DNA of 64,000 bases from Branchinecta lynchi (GCA_023053575.1 JAKZAP010000008.1:1265001-1329000), one strand, 5' to 3'; positions 54,374 through 64,000 are shown, numbered from the stretch's first letter. Translations and numbers: made by a program. The notes: a model not told the origin generated them from the letters alone.

Positions 54374-54623
54374 CAAATATTCTTTGAGCCCAAGCTGACT
54401 TTGAAACATTTATTCAAACAATGTTTACAACGGATACGTCAGCTATGATTTTACATCAGCGATATTTCGGCCCTTCTTGGCAAGGGTCCTCGTCAGGTTG
54501 TCAATCCTCTGGATCAACTTCGGGGAAGGAAACAAACCTGTAATAAATAACTGAAGCTTCGACCGACTAATATCGCTGATGAAAAATCATAGCTGACGTA
54601 TCCGTTGTAAACATTTTTTTGAA
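54374..54623 (-). mobile_element. Hammerhead-motif foldback retroposon with 13-bp TSD
   Basis: TAGCTGTTATACC flanks it on both sides (54361-54373 and 54624-54636), and the empty site (GGTAACAGCTA, near 50310) survives in the opposite palindrome arm. It starts CAAATATTCTTTGAGCCC. The minus-strand motif at 54457-54500 has intact CTGACGA, GAAA and UAUC/GCUG, with one mismatch in stem I. The second arm has lost its core. Confidence 0.85.
54457..54500 (-). ncRNA. Hammerhead-ribozyme-like motif in sense with the gene
   Basis: Stem II GG.CCCTT/AAGGG.CC is perfect apart from the usual bulged A, and the two catalytic boxes are intact. Stem I pairs CAAC with GCTG (one mismatch). It lies on the same strand as the PTPN4-like transcript, inside the intron between exons 2 and 4. 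Confidence 0.55.
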
Positions 54624-54686
54624 TAGCTGTTATACCATTACCTACTGTGTGTGTTTGCAAGTGCCATATGAGCTTACACCTCTTGT

Positions 54687-55756
54687 CGGTTTATCTGTGA
54701 CAACACAGATATGTATAGTGAAGTGGTACCAATAAAAAATACTTTTGTGTGCCGAACTCGCTTGACATTTTCTTTAATTATATAGTTACCTATCCCGCCC
54801 TGAGAAACGAAAATTGGCAACAGAAATGAACGAGGATTGCAGAAAATCAAGGATCGATGCCAACCGATAAATTATAGGAGCAAATCCAAATTCTCGCGGA
54901 TTTCGCCTGGCAACATTCAGGAAACGAAGTTTCGTATCTAGTCTGGAGGTACTTAATCATTAGTAAGGATCTAAGAGGCGTATAATTTAAACATCATAGT
55001 TATTTACTTATTCTACAGATGTAAGAGAAACAATTCATATTAGAGGAGGTGTTTAAATCGTGCTACAAGTGATACGTGACACCCACCCGATGACCAGGAA
55101 AGCTCTAAATCAAGCGATTTTCCACACCCTGTCAGGATTCCGAAGGGGCATTCTTCGGCATTCATATGCAAGTGATCTTCTTCTACCTCAAAAGGTTTCT
55201 TTCAGATGCACTCGATGACTCGTTTAGAGTCCGGTCGAGCCGACATAGTCGTCATTAGAAGCACATGCGGCCAGCACCCTGAGCAAGGTTGCCACATCAA
55301 AAATATTTAGAGAGTGACTTTTGGCCCAAAACAGAGAGTGGATTGGGAGTGAAATTTATTTTCATGACATGTTCACTTTTGGTCGGAATCGCCTCTGTAA
55401 AAATGACACATCTTAATTTTACTTTCATGTAAACAACTTGAAATAGCCACTTCAGTTCGAAATCCCTGCTGCAAAAATGACACATTTGGTCATTTTCTGA
55501 AACAGAGCGAGTTTTGTGTCCTACGTAGGACAAGAGTGACAAAAACAAAATAGAGTGACAATTCACACTATCGTGCGACATGTGGCAACATTGACCCTGG
55601 GAAGGTAGTACGCGAAAGTAAGGCCTGATTAAAAGACGATTCTGAGGTACTCCGGATTCGCTTTCCAAACAGCAAAGCGATAATTCGCCGAGCTCAAGAA
55701 CAAATCGGCAGTCGTTGCGGCAGATAAGCCAGCGGATCTTTCCAGAACGCCAGAAT
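54687..55756. other. Unassigned intronic stretch
   Basis: No exon supported. The long minus-strand open frame at 55297-55668 is a set of repeated AAATGACACAT/TGTCATTTT-type words and does not match a domain. The missing FERM microexon could also lie here. Confidence 0.4.
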
Positions 55757-56108
55757 CGCCTTTAAAGGAGACCACGCACAACATAGTTCTTTTGCTCATA
55801 GCTGACCACTTCGTGACTAAGACATGCTTACAGAAGATAACACACGGCTTCAGCTATTTTAGCATCTTTTCGTGTCCCTTGACTTGGATGACAAATCTTG
55901 ACAAAATTTGCATAGACGAGAACTTTCCGGACGAGTAAGCTCCTCGGAAAAAATGATACTGCGCATGATACGTCACGCAAAGCGAACAAACGTGGCAAGC
56001 GCGATAATCAGTGTATTGCTAATAGAGGAGCTAGGACACACTTATGAAGTGAAGAATCTTGGGAACGTAGAATGGATTACTATCATAAGTACGACGTCTC
56101 TTTTAAGG
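55757..56108 (+). mobile_element. CTTTAAAGG-type MITE, second subfamily, intact
   Basis: It starts CGCCTTTAAAGGAGACCACG and ends ACGACGTCTCTTTTAAGG, giving inverted ends CTTTAAAGGAGAC and CTTAAAAGAGAC. Internal text matches 46737-47108. It lies 134 bp from exon 2. Confidence 0.75.
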
Positions 56109-56242
56109 TGGAGAAGATTAAAATAAGTGGGGCATCGGGACTATCGGGAGTTCACACGAGTTGTGCAAAAATAAAAACTTTAACTTACCGAATTTTCCGA
56201 CGGTATAGCTTCTCCACTGCAACCAGAGCCCTCACTGATTAC

Positions 56243-56320
56243 CAGACCAAAATAGTCCCGCTCCACAAGATCCAGATGGTCGAAAACGGCACATAGCAAG
56301 TCAATGCCTTTGCCCCTTTT
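56243..56320 (-). CDS. PTPN4: PTPN4-like gene, exon 2: FERM F1 lobe
   Basis: Acceptor GATATATTTACAG lies before 56320; donor CTG/GTAATC at 56242-56243. Exactly 26 codons, phase 0 at both ends: KRGKGIDLLCAVFDHL followed by DLVERDYFGL. The pattern kxGxxLLxxVFxHLxLxExDYFGL is the hallmark of the FERM F1 (ubiquitin-like) lobe and is closest to PTPN3/PTPN4 in its DLxExDYFGL end. It follows directly on exon 1 (ending FEIE). Confidence 0.93.
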
Positions 56321-56536
56321 CTGTAAATATATCGAGGTATTAGACAGGCCCTGTGGGTTGACACCACCAAATTCATAGAAGTACGAACAGTAATGACAGG
56401 GAACAGTTTTAGGCTGACTTGAAACACCGATAAATCATAGTTCAAAACAGGCCATTTTTACACAACTTGAAGCTACACAGCTTCAATGGAACACAGCTTG
56501 AAAATTCCAAAAAGACATTGGAAAATGGATCTTCAA

Positions 56537-57416
56537 CAAGACCAAAGGTTTCGATGGGATCCCAAAAATTCAATATCTGATCCAGACAACAGGGTCTTGT
56601 CTTAGCCAGATCCAGTCTTCGCCAGACTCCTTGAACATTTTTACAATTAAAATTCAGAAACAGATTAAGGCCAAATAGCTAATCACCTGAGAAAACCAAG
56701 TTCAGATTTGGATTCAGCATGTGTGTTTACCCCTATAAGTCATATCTGTTTTGACGAAAACTTCCTGCCACTTCTGCCAATTTCCCGGTTCCGGCCGAAC
56801 TCCAAAACTACTTGTCCGGCAAAAAAAAAAAGCTCAAAGACGAAATCAGGGTATCTTCTTTCCCCAGTAATGAACATCTAATCAACTTCAAATAGAAATT
56901 TAGCTTATAACAAATTTTCCGATTCCAGCCGGGTTCCGGTCGAACTATATGTCCGGGTAAAATATGATTGTCATACGGGGACTCAGCATCTCGTCTTACC
57001 CCTAAATCGCTTATCTAATCAACTAGAAATAAAACCTTGACTTCCAACAGATTTCCGGTTTTAGCCGGATTCCTGACGAACTACATGTCCGGGTAGAAAA
57101 TTGTTTTCAGATAAGTGTTCAGCATGTCTTCTTGCCCTAAATCGAACATCTAATCAACTCCAAATAAAACTTTTACTTTCAACAAACTTTCCGGTTTGGG
57201 CCGGATTCCGGGCGAAATACTTTTCCGTCGAGAAAATAGTTTTCACCATCGTCTTCAACATGTCTTCCTACCCCTAAATCGAACATCTAATCAATTTCAA
57301 ATAAAACTTTTACTTTCAACAAACTTTCCGGTTTGGGCCGGATTCCGGGCAAAATACTTGTCCGTCGAGAAAATAATTTTCAGCATCGTCTTCAGCATGT
57401 CTTCCTACCCCTACAA
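56537..57416 (+). mobile_element. TGGGATCCCA-family element, 3'-truncated
   Basis: It starts ACAAGACCAAAGGTTTCGAT and GGGATCCCAAAAATTC, followed by decayed units and then two to three good 137-bp units (57190-57410). A LINE fragment replaces the far end at 57417. Confidence 0.7.
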
Positions 57417-58205
57417 AGCTCATTGTTCAGCAAAGGTCACCAAAACTAGCCATACTAGCCCCCACAGTATTCGCGCTCAATAAGCTTCTTCAAGTGTGTG
57501 ATGAATTTGCGAAAGCAAATGATATTCTTTTCAACACGAAAAAGACAGTTTGTATGGCGTTTATCCCGAAAAGTCTTCAACTACGTTACATCCCCGATGT
57601 TATTTTGTCTGGTGAGGTACTAGTTTTTGTGCAAACTTTCAAGTATTTGGGCTTTACTTTTATTCCTTCTATGTCTGATGAGCCTCACGTTGCTGCGCTC
57701 TCCAGATCACTGTCTGTGAGGGCCAATATACTAATTCGGAGGTTTGGTAGATGCGAGGCTTCTGTTAAGACCTTCTTTTCAGAGCTTACTGCACTCCGCT
57801 GTACTGTTTGTCACTGGTGTGTAACATGAGAGTTAAGTATCTAGATACATTTCGGGTTTTATATAACAACTCTTTCCGGTGGCTACACGGACTTGCATGG
57901 AAATGTAGTGCGTCTGGCATGTTTGTGGGTGAGGGCCTTCCTTCTTTCGGGGAACTTCGGCGTCGGGCTATCTTTTCTCTCCAGACCCGAATTCTTCGCT
58001 CTCGAAACCCCATGCTCGTGGTTCTTTCGAGTCCCCATATGAGACTGACGTTGCCTGTGTGGTTAGTCTGTAACCGCGAACTTTACACGTGTTGCGTAGA
58101 AGGCTCGCAATCTTAAATGTATTTTGTTGTTGTTTTTATGTGTTGTATGTGTAATGGCTCTAGAAGCCGTAGTCGAAGTCAAATAAATTAATAAATAAAT
58201 AAAAC
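57417..58205 (+). mobile_element. CR1/L2-like LINE 3' half, 5'-truncated
   Basis: The frame reads VCDEFAKANDILFNTKKTVC, then FKYLGFTFIPSMSDE, ANILIRRFGRC and, after a frameshift near 57825, FRVLYNNSFRWLHGL and GEGLPSFGELRRRAIFSLQT. These are the palm-end, YLG and C-terminal motifs of CR1/L2-type reverse transcriptases. Stop near 58114; a 3' UTR and an AAATAAATAAATAA tail follow at 58183-58203. It sits in intron 1 of the PTPN4-like gene, opposite in sense. Confidence 0.85.
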
Positions 58206-58322
58206 TACCCTACTTCCCACTGATGGGCACTAGCTCATGTTCCAAAAATCCAGGGCCTTTCCTATTGGAATGGATTGTTAGCTGGTCTTTTTCCTGCCAA
58301 CAAAATCTTTATGGAGGCTTAC

Positions 58323-58502
58323 CTCTATCTCAAATTTCTCTTGGGAGTTATCCAAGAACTGAACAATGCAAGTGATCAGCTTCTGTCCACCTCGTGCCCG
58401 AGTTGGTTGCGTCTGTTGGCGATGCTTACTTCGTGCTTGTTCTGACGCTCTGACATTATAGGTCCCACTTGCTGTCCCAAATCCCGACCAACTCTCAATC
58501 AT
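58323..58502 (-). CDS. PTPN4: PTPN4-like gene, exon 1: start codon and FERM F1 entry
   Basis: ATG at 58502-58500; donor GAG/GTAAGC at 58322-58323. The 60 codons begin MIESWSGFGTASGTYNVRAS and end QKLITCIVQFLDNSQEKFEI plus E. SGTYNVRASExAR is the distinctive N-terminal motif of PTPN3/PTPN4, and the ITCxVxFLD segment is the first strand of the FERM F1 lobe. A few in-frame codons lie upstream without another ATG, so this start is preferred. It joins exon 2 in phase 0. Confidence 0.88.
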
Positions 58503-59029
58503 GGCAGTTCTCACAATAATTTAGTGAAGCTCCAGCTTGTTTGCAGTTTCATAACTTCAACATCCTAAAATATTCAACTAGTTAGGATAGGAGAACAAGG
58601 GTGGTCCTTATTCTTTGACTCACAACAGCATAGAGGAACGGTTAGGTCCACTTAGTATAAATCTTGTGAAAGATCAAGCTTCTCTGAAGACAGTTAGCTG
58701 ATTTCGACTATTAATAACCCTACTTCCAGCTTCCTGCTAGCTATAAGGGGTACACTTGGATAAGAGAGCTATGCTCACCCCTGCCTGCTTGCTTCAGCAC
58801 ACGAGCATAGTTATCAATAAAGGGTTTAGTGTAGCCTACTAGACTGCCCAAGACCTTATTCTCAACAAAATCAAGGTTAATCCAAATGCAGAAATATCTC
58901 TTCCATGTCAACAACTTAATCCAGTTGCAAAAACGGCAGCCATAACCAAAATGAAAGGTAAGCACCAGCTTTCACCTCCATTCATTTCTAAGAAGTAGCT
59001 AGCCAAATTGGATATTTATAGTTTCTAAT
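58503..59029 (-). other. Upstream region of the PTPN4-like gene
   Basis: It presumably holds 5' UTR and perhaps a further 5' exon or promoter. I see no clear TATA box, initiator or CpG cluster. The minus-strand open frame at 58741-58965 has no recognisable content. Confidence 0.35.
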
Positions 59030-59290
59030 AATAATACAAAGCAAGAGAAAAGGCTTTCGCCTCTAAATAATTCTAAGAAATTTTGAGTAGTAGAACTAAT
59101 CAGAGTTAAAAATCTCATCAACAATGACCTTGAAACTATTGATTGATTCAGCATTAACCGCATCTTCAGTAAGGCTGTTTCAAGGATCAACAATTCTGTT
59201 GCCGAAACCCCACTTAAAAACGTCCTTGTGGAATCTTGATTTTGCAAGCTTGTACGCGTGCCCCCGATGACACTTCATTATTTAGATGCA
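59030..59290 (-). mobile_element. L2-like LINE C-terminus with hairpin 3' tail
   Basis: Minus-strand residues read HRGHAYKLAKSRFHKDVFKW, then GNRIVDP, a TGA in place of the usual W codon, NSLTEDAVNAESINSFK and VDEIFNSD. This matches the conserved end of L2/CR1-type proteins. The hairpin GAGGCGAAAGCCTTTTCTC and AATAATAATAC tail follow, shared with 14965, 36730 and 43945. Confidence 0.8.
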
Positions 59291-59679
59291 GGTCTATTGT
59301 TCTTGCAGTTGTAGCTATAGGCTAGTAAGATTGCTGCATAAAGTCAGTTATACATTTAGTGTCACTGACCCTGATTTGCAGTCACCTTGGGCTGAATAAA
59401 AACTTATATCTATACCGAAGCATAGGTACCATTGGTATCTAGATGGGACTCATATTCAGCTTTGTGCAGGTATACTAATTGGAAACATATCATGCTTCAA
59501 GAGGGGCATTTTCAACAAGACATGCAGGAGTAGCGCTATGGGATGAAATACCTCTGTGTATTAGGAATGCAACAACCCTTCAGTCCTTAAAAAACAACTA
59601 AAAGAGTCACTTTCAAGTGATAGTAGATGAGAGTTGGAATTTGCAAAGTGTATTTAAACAATAATGTTTCTTTCTTATT

Positions 59680-60012
59680 CAATTCAATTCAGTTTATTTA
59701 TAACCCATCTCAACAAAAGGAGGACCAAGGGCTCTAAAGATGGAGTAACAAACAAAATAAATAGAAAAAATAAACACTAACACTAAATACAAAAAATATC
59801 AAATATGTATGTTACAAAAAAGGAGTACTATTGAATGAGCTCCTTATTTGTATGTTCGTTCCCATAGTCCACATTGTCTTTTTTGTAGGTGGACATGCAG
59901 TTTGTTCCAGGAAGTAATTTTTTTTTTCTGTGTTAATAAATAATCTGAAAAAAAAATTATCTGAAAGCTTTGAACAGTACAGTTTTCTGGAATACGGTAC
60001 TTTAAATCTCAC
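59680..60012 (-). mobile_element. LINE 3' end with TTGAATTGAA tail
   Basis: On the minus strand the sequence ends ATAAACTGAATTGAATTGAA near 59681-59698. Upstream residues MRFKVPYSRKLYCSKLSDN (59950-60012) resemble the VPxxRTxxxxxSF segment near the end of LINE polyproteins. Short and decayed. Confidence 0.5.
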
Positions 60013-60399
60013 TTGCTAGGAACAAGGCTATGCTGCCTTTACCTACTGAATATACATAGGAGAATTTAAGGATCCAAGTCCCTTGCCCACGACATTCAGC
60101 TAAAAAACTGGACAAGTTTTGTCCTGCGTTCTGCGGGCAAGGGTTGCAGTGCTTGAAAGGCCCGAGCGAAAAATGGAGAAACTGCCATCAAATCACCACC
60201 AGGGCAAAATTTCCAAAAATTCAGATGGTAACTATGTCAGGGCTTCAGCGGCGAGGGTGGCAGTGCTTGGACCTACCAAGCAAAAAACCAAGAACTACCA
60301 AATCTTCACCCTTCTTCTTCAAACTTCAAAATTGGCTTTGGGTATGGCTTGGTGCCAATCCATTTACCTTTCTGTTCTTCTTCTCGTCTTATCACTGTT

Positions 60400-61180
60400 G
60401 AACGTCATGCAATAGAGCGATTTCCATCATCTGTTGGTATATCGTCAATTCTTTTCGTATCGGGAGTGGGGGGGCTTTGGCTATTTGTTGCAAGTTGCAA
60501 GGTAGTTTTAACTTTTGGCAGATTGCTGAAAGTCTTTGATTTTCCACGCGTTTGACGGGCAGTCGAAGAGGATGTGTTGGACTATTTCTTCTTTTTGGGA
60601 GCATCGCCTGCAGTTGGGGGTGTGGGTTAATCCCTACTCGAACAGTGTTTTGTTGAGCAGGATGGTTGAAGCCTTTAGGCGGTAGTACAGAGATGACTCT
60701 TCGCGTATTTTAAATGGCGACTTCAAAAGTTTCATTTTGTTTGGCGGGGCTCTTTGCCTGACGACATCTCTAAACGTTTTGAGGGCTAAGGGTGTTGACA
60801 TCTGGGAACTGGCAACTGAGCCAGCCAGCTTGTCCGCTACCTCGTTTCCCTTTATTCCTTTATGGCTAGGGATATGGTGAAACACTCATTCAATGTTCGA
60901 TTCTCGGAGGCTTAGGATAATAGTTCTAGTCATCCTTATGTCTGAGTCTTCGCTGGCCTTGTGGATGTTTTTGATAAGGTGGGGTGCTGATTTTGAGTCA
61001 GTCAGGACGATGGCTTTCCTTGAGACGGGGGGTTTCTTTAAGATGACTTCAAGGGTCTTGTTGATGGCTGCTAGTTTGGCTGTGAGGATTGAGCACCCAT
61101 TGCTTAGCTTTATGGTGATTTTCATGTTGAATTGGGGATACCCAACATTAAACACCCAAATTAAAATGTATCAAACCATT
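60400..61180 (-). mobile_element. LINE fragment with RNase H domain and zinc-knuckle C-terminus
   Basis: Minus-strand residues run ITIKLSNGCSILTAKLAAIN, then AIVLTDSKSA, a stop, then HIPSHKGIKGNEVADKLAGS. TDSxSA and PSHxGIxGNExADxLA are RNase H motifs. The glutamate usually in the ELxAI helix is replaced (AKLAAI). After a stop, CRRCSQKEEIVQHILFDCP forms the C-terminal CCHC knuckle found in I, Jockey and related groups. Inactive, 5'-truncated. Confidence 0.85.
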
Positions 61181-62892
61181 CCAGAAATGTAAATTGATGT
61201 TTATAAGCTGATTGGTGACAATAGCTATTATAGGTTTCTTTCTGAGTAAAAAATATCCCTAGCCAAAAGATATCTGGTCTGCTTTCAATGGTACGGCCTG
61301 TCTCATTCAAAATAGTGGACTACTATTCTTTATTGCTATTATCGTGGGTGGTGATTTGGTGGGCCTTACCACCCGCACATATTTAGCTTGACCTACATCC
61401 AATTTTTATTTAATTTAAGTTGGGTGGTGCATGGTCGTTTCTCCCTTTACTGCTTGGGCGATTCAAGCACTGGCGCCCAATGCCTGGACATAGTTAGCTC
61501 ATCCCAACTTTTGTGAATTTGAATGCGGAGATAGGTTAGTGGCTGTTCTCTGTTTCCACTTGGACATTTCAGGCTCTGCCACCCTTACCGCCCAAGAGAA
61601 CACCCAATGCCCAGACTTAACTAATCCAGCTTATTTCACTGAAACTAGCTTTGTGTCCACTCAGCCTAAGTTTCTCCATTTTGCTCTTGTGCATTAAAAG
61701 CCCTGCGACCCAATGCCCCATACCTTGCTATTGTGCATTTTGGGGCGGGTGGGAGATGGGCAAAAAGTTCAAGCTGGTTGGACGAAACCCATCTTCCTCA
61801 GCCGTTCAAGGCCTGATCGTTTCTCTCATTTTTGCATGGACCGTTCAGCTCTACAGCCATCCACACAAAAATATCACCATATTAGATTGATAACAGGTAT
61901 CAGCGTTTGGCATAGCGTATCCAGGGTTTGGCATAGGGTATCCAAAAATCAGGGGTTTGTGAGACCGCATAGCTTGACCACATAAAAAAATGGAAACTAC
62001 TTATATAATAGAAGTTATGATGTGGTAGACTAATTACGTGATTCCAAATGTTGTCTAAGTGATTAACATCTTTTCAGTATGGCCTTTGTATTATTATCGA
62101 TGTTTGATGTTTCCAAGTGCTTGGCATCTTAGATTATTTCTAATATATTAATAGTAACAAATGGTGTCATCCAAAAGACCACATTCATCATCACTCCATA
62201 AATAGGTGATATGCAGTGGCACGAACTGGCACAAACCAGATGACAACATTTGCATGGAAAATGTATTTGTGCAGCCCATTCATACAATAGAGGTTGCTCA
62301 ATAAATACGCAATTCACAATGGTGTTTCATCAAAGACCACACCTGCACACTGCATGCATAAGTAATCATGAATAACGCCTAACACATGGCCGTATCCACG
62401 TGCCTGTCTATGCATAGTTGGTTCCAAATATTGTCACCTCAATCATCAATATAAAACTTCCTACATAAACCTTTCATTAAATCCTCATACCCTGTCCAGG
62501 AGCCTGCCAGAAGTTGTCCCACAAACAAATTTAAAACTGTTCTTTTAACTTCTCTTTCTTCCAGACAATTTCAGATTTCAGTCAGACTGCAGTGGGGTGT
62601 GTCTTGCGGCATCTAGTGAGCAAGTACGAGCAGCAAAAACAAATAAATTAAATTGGTCCTTAGATGACTCGAGTGTCGCTTAATTATGTAGTGCATCTGA
62701 GTGCATCCACTGTGGAAAACCGCTACCCGAGGAAAAATGCTCTTTCATCTGATTGGGCCAAGTCATAACCAAGCAAAGGAAGGAAGCGTACAAGAAGCTG
62801 ATGAATCAAAGTACTGCTACGATCGGCACTTCGGCAGTGTAATTTGCTTGAGTGCTTTCCGATGGTACTGTAATAGGTATAGTCACGGAAAG
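61181..62892. other. Unassigned stretch with diffuse repeats
   Basis: It contains related phrases such as GCACTGGCGCCCAATGCC, CACCCAATGCCCAGAC and GACCCAATGCCCCA (61455-61720), suggesting an old tandem or dispersed repeat. Similar text (GGGTTGCAGTGCTTG, GGTGGCAGTGCTTGG) occurs twice at 60135-60270. No gene is supported. Confidence 0.4.
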
Positions 62893-62997
62893 ATGATATC
62901 TTCCGTTTGTGTGTTCTTCGCTTTACTGGCTGGCGTCAAGTGTCTAGAGGAAATCCCTAACGAAGGAGGTAGGATCATTTTCGATAATTATACGTGA
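62893..62997 (+). CDS. Possible first exon encoding a signal peptide
   Basis: ATG at 62893 opens a short frame MISSVCVFFALLAGVK followed by CLEEIPNEGG. The first 16 residues look like a signal peptide with a cleavage site after C or K. A donor-like GGAG/GTAGGA at about 62966-62967 could end the exon; otherwise the frame stops at 62997 after 34 residues. No downstream exon could be identified, so this is only a candidate for a secreted protein. Confidence 0.3.
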   Translation: MISSVCVFFALLAGVKCLEEIPNEGGRIIFDNYT

Positions 62998-63269
62998 CGG
63001 GAATTCTTCGACCGGCTAAAATATACTAAACGAAGCATTCCGGAATTCACAAAATTTTCATAACTTAAAGGCTTCGTAGATATCCACACTATCCTAGTCC
63101 TTTACCAAGTTGACTCCCGGGCACCAGCTGAAAACCGGATCGGCAACCGATCCTTGGACGCCAACTGTATATAGCCTAACTATTCATGCTGTTCTGATCC
63201 CATTTGCCTCTTGAGTTTCGTTCCCCTGTCGTCTTAATATTCCTTTTAAGCAACTGGACTTTCGCTTGG

Positions 63270-63505
63270 AGTTCTGCCCAGGACGCACGGGGGGGGGGAT
63301 GGGGGGGGGCCTCCCCCGAATCGCGCTGTTTCGTAAAAAGAGTTGTTTTTCATCAAAACAGTTGTTTTTTCATCAAAATTGTTATTTTTTTTCTTGAAAA
63401 TAGTCATTCTCTCTGCAAAAGCAGTCGGTAAAAGTGAACAGCCAGTCGGTAAATACCTTGCCCCTCCTCCCCCCAGACATTTTGGCTGGTAACTCCTCTG
63501 GTTCT
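63270..63505. mobile_element. Second element with phased AAACAGT(T/C)G repeats
   Basis: It shares the layout of 48066-48415: a GACGCACGGGG start, G and C runs, then TTTTTCATCAAAACAGTTG words at about 20-bp spacing, AGCAGTCGGTAAAAGTGAAC, AGCCAGTCGGTAAATACC, a C-rich run and TTTTGGCTGGTAACTCCTCT. Confidence 0.6.
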
Positions 63506-63675
63506 ATAAGGTTTTATATGAGGCTAATAGAGATCTGTGTCACTAGTTTTCGTCCTAAATACAGGAGAATTCAAGGAATACGAAGCTGGCGGGGTTCACT
63601 CGCGGTTAAAGTACAGCAATGTCAAGCCAACTGTTCCAAATTTTCATGATAATGTTGATAGCTAGTTTTGCTGTT

Positions 63676-64000
63676 TTTATGGCACTTCCCCTCCGGCCAA
63701 GTGCCATATGGCGAACGCAATTTGTCCGTCTGTCGGTCGGTCTGTCCAGGTTTTTCTAGTTTGGGCACTTCCACATAAGCTAGGCCGATGAAACTCGGCA
63801 GACATATCAGGGACCCCAAAAGATTAAGTTGGAAATAGTCACTTCCCGGATCCGAGGATCGTGGGGGAGTAGGGGGAATCCGGAATATAGAGGTATTTAT
63901 AACTTTTGAACGGGTGATTCGATCGTAATGGAACTTGATATTTGAAAGGACCCCGTGTCTCAGATGACCCAGTTTAAATCCGAACCGGATCCGGTAACTT
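63676..64000 (-). mobile_element. GGCACTTG-hairpin element, partial at window edge
   Basis: It begins with the hairpin TATGGCACTTCCCC/GGCCAAGTGCCATA, then GTCCGTCTGTCGGTCGGTC, TGAAACTCGGCAGACATATC and TCCGGAATATAGAGG, the inverse of 39740-41003. It runs off the right edge. Confidence 0.6.

Larger units (their letters stand above)
50256..54686. repeat. 4.4-kb inverted repeat of GGCACTTG-family sequence
   Basis: The left end ACAAGAGCTGTAAGCTCATA and the right end inverse (TATGAGCTTACACCTCTTGT) mark a palindrome with ~2-kb arms. Matching inner pairs include 51010-51260 against 52960-53220 and 51770-51870 against 52105-52200. The spacer (about 51880-52100) is unique. A ribozyme-type element is inserted near the right end, absent from the left arm. 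A poor tRNA-like patch with GTTCGATTC sits at 53641-53700. No coding region is present; apparent open frames are repeat shadows. It fills most of the intron between PTPN4-like exons 2 and 4. Confidence 0.8.
18622..58502 (-). other. PTPN4: Gene span: PTPN4/PTPN3-type (Ptpmeg) tyrosine phosphatase, N-terminal half
   Basis: Exons in order are 58502-58323, 56320-56243, (tentative 49649-49614), 49560-49518, 48639-48463, 44241-44124, 42241-42154, 37314-37162, 28423-28170 and 18816-18622. All junctions use GT-AG, and the phases match except at the unresolved microexon. The joined product covers an N-terminal SGTYNVRASE motif and the FERM F1, F2 and F3 lobes and FERM-adjacent segment. Proteins of this family continue with a PDZ and a phosphatase domain, which are not found here and should lie left of the window. 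In the family, the FERM part targets the enzyme to membrane and cytoskeletal partners. Introns range from 0.9 to 9.4 kb and are packed with mobile elements. Confidence 0.8.

Noticed and set aside
55297..55668. 123-residue minus-strand open frame in a PTPN4 intron
   Set aside because: It is made of internally repeated AAATGACACAT-type words and has no FERM or other domain; no acceptor or donor in phase.

Overview
This is nuclear DNA from an animal, most likely an invertebrate. Coding sequence lies in short phase-matched exons with GT-AG introns, and the rest is a dense, nested landscape of non-LTR retrotransposon tails, MITEs, foldback elements and solo LTRs. I cannot fix the phylum from sequence alone. 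No prokaryotic features are present.

One host gene is recognisable on the minus strand. Nine exons (58502 down to 18622) join in matching phase, apart from one short gap, to encode the N-terminal FERM half of a PTPN4/PTPN3-type (Ptpmeg) cytosolic protein tyrosine phosphatase. The start codon is at 58502. The FERM F1, F2 and F3 lobes and the FERM-adjacent segment are covered. The PDZ and phosphatase domains are not convincingly found and probably lie beyond the left edge; candidate linker exons are noted at 11602-11710 and 9050-9480. A microexon between the exons ending DYFGL and starting KWLDP is only tentatively placed (49614-49649).

The introns carry several recurrent families. (1) Short foldback retroposons with hammerhead-ribozyme-like cores and 10-14 bp target-site duplications (TSDs), resembling Penelope-type ribozymes. 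(2) Elements with subterminal TGGGATCCCA palindromes, an internal ~137-bp minisatellite and perfect 8-bp TSDs. (3) Elements with GGCACTTG hairpin ends, including a 4.4-kb inverted repeat. (4) At least four MITE families, including hAT-like (8-bp TSD) and Harbinger-like (TTA TSD) copies. (5) Many 5'-truncated LINE ends, including an RT core with YADD, a RNase H domain and CR1/L2-like C-termini. (6) One clear solo LTR.

Nesting gives a relative order of insertion: the Harbinger MITE lies inside another MITE, two palindromic MITEs lie inside a third, a solo LTR lies inside a ribozyme element, and a ribozyme element lies inside the giant palindrome.

Right of the gene start (58503-64000) there are LINE remnants, anonymous repeats and one possible signal-peptide exon.
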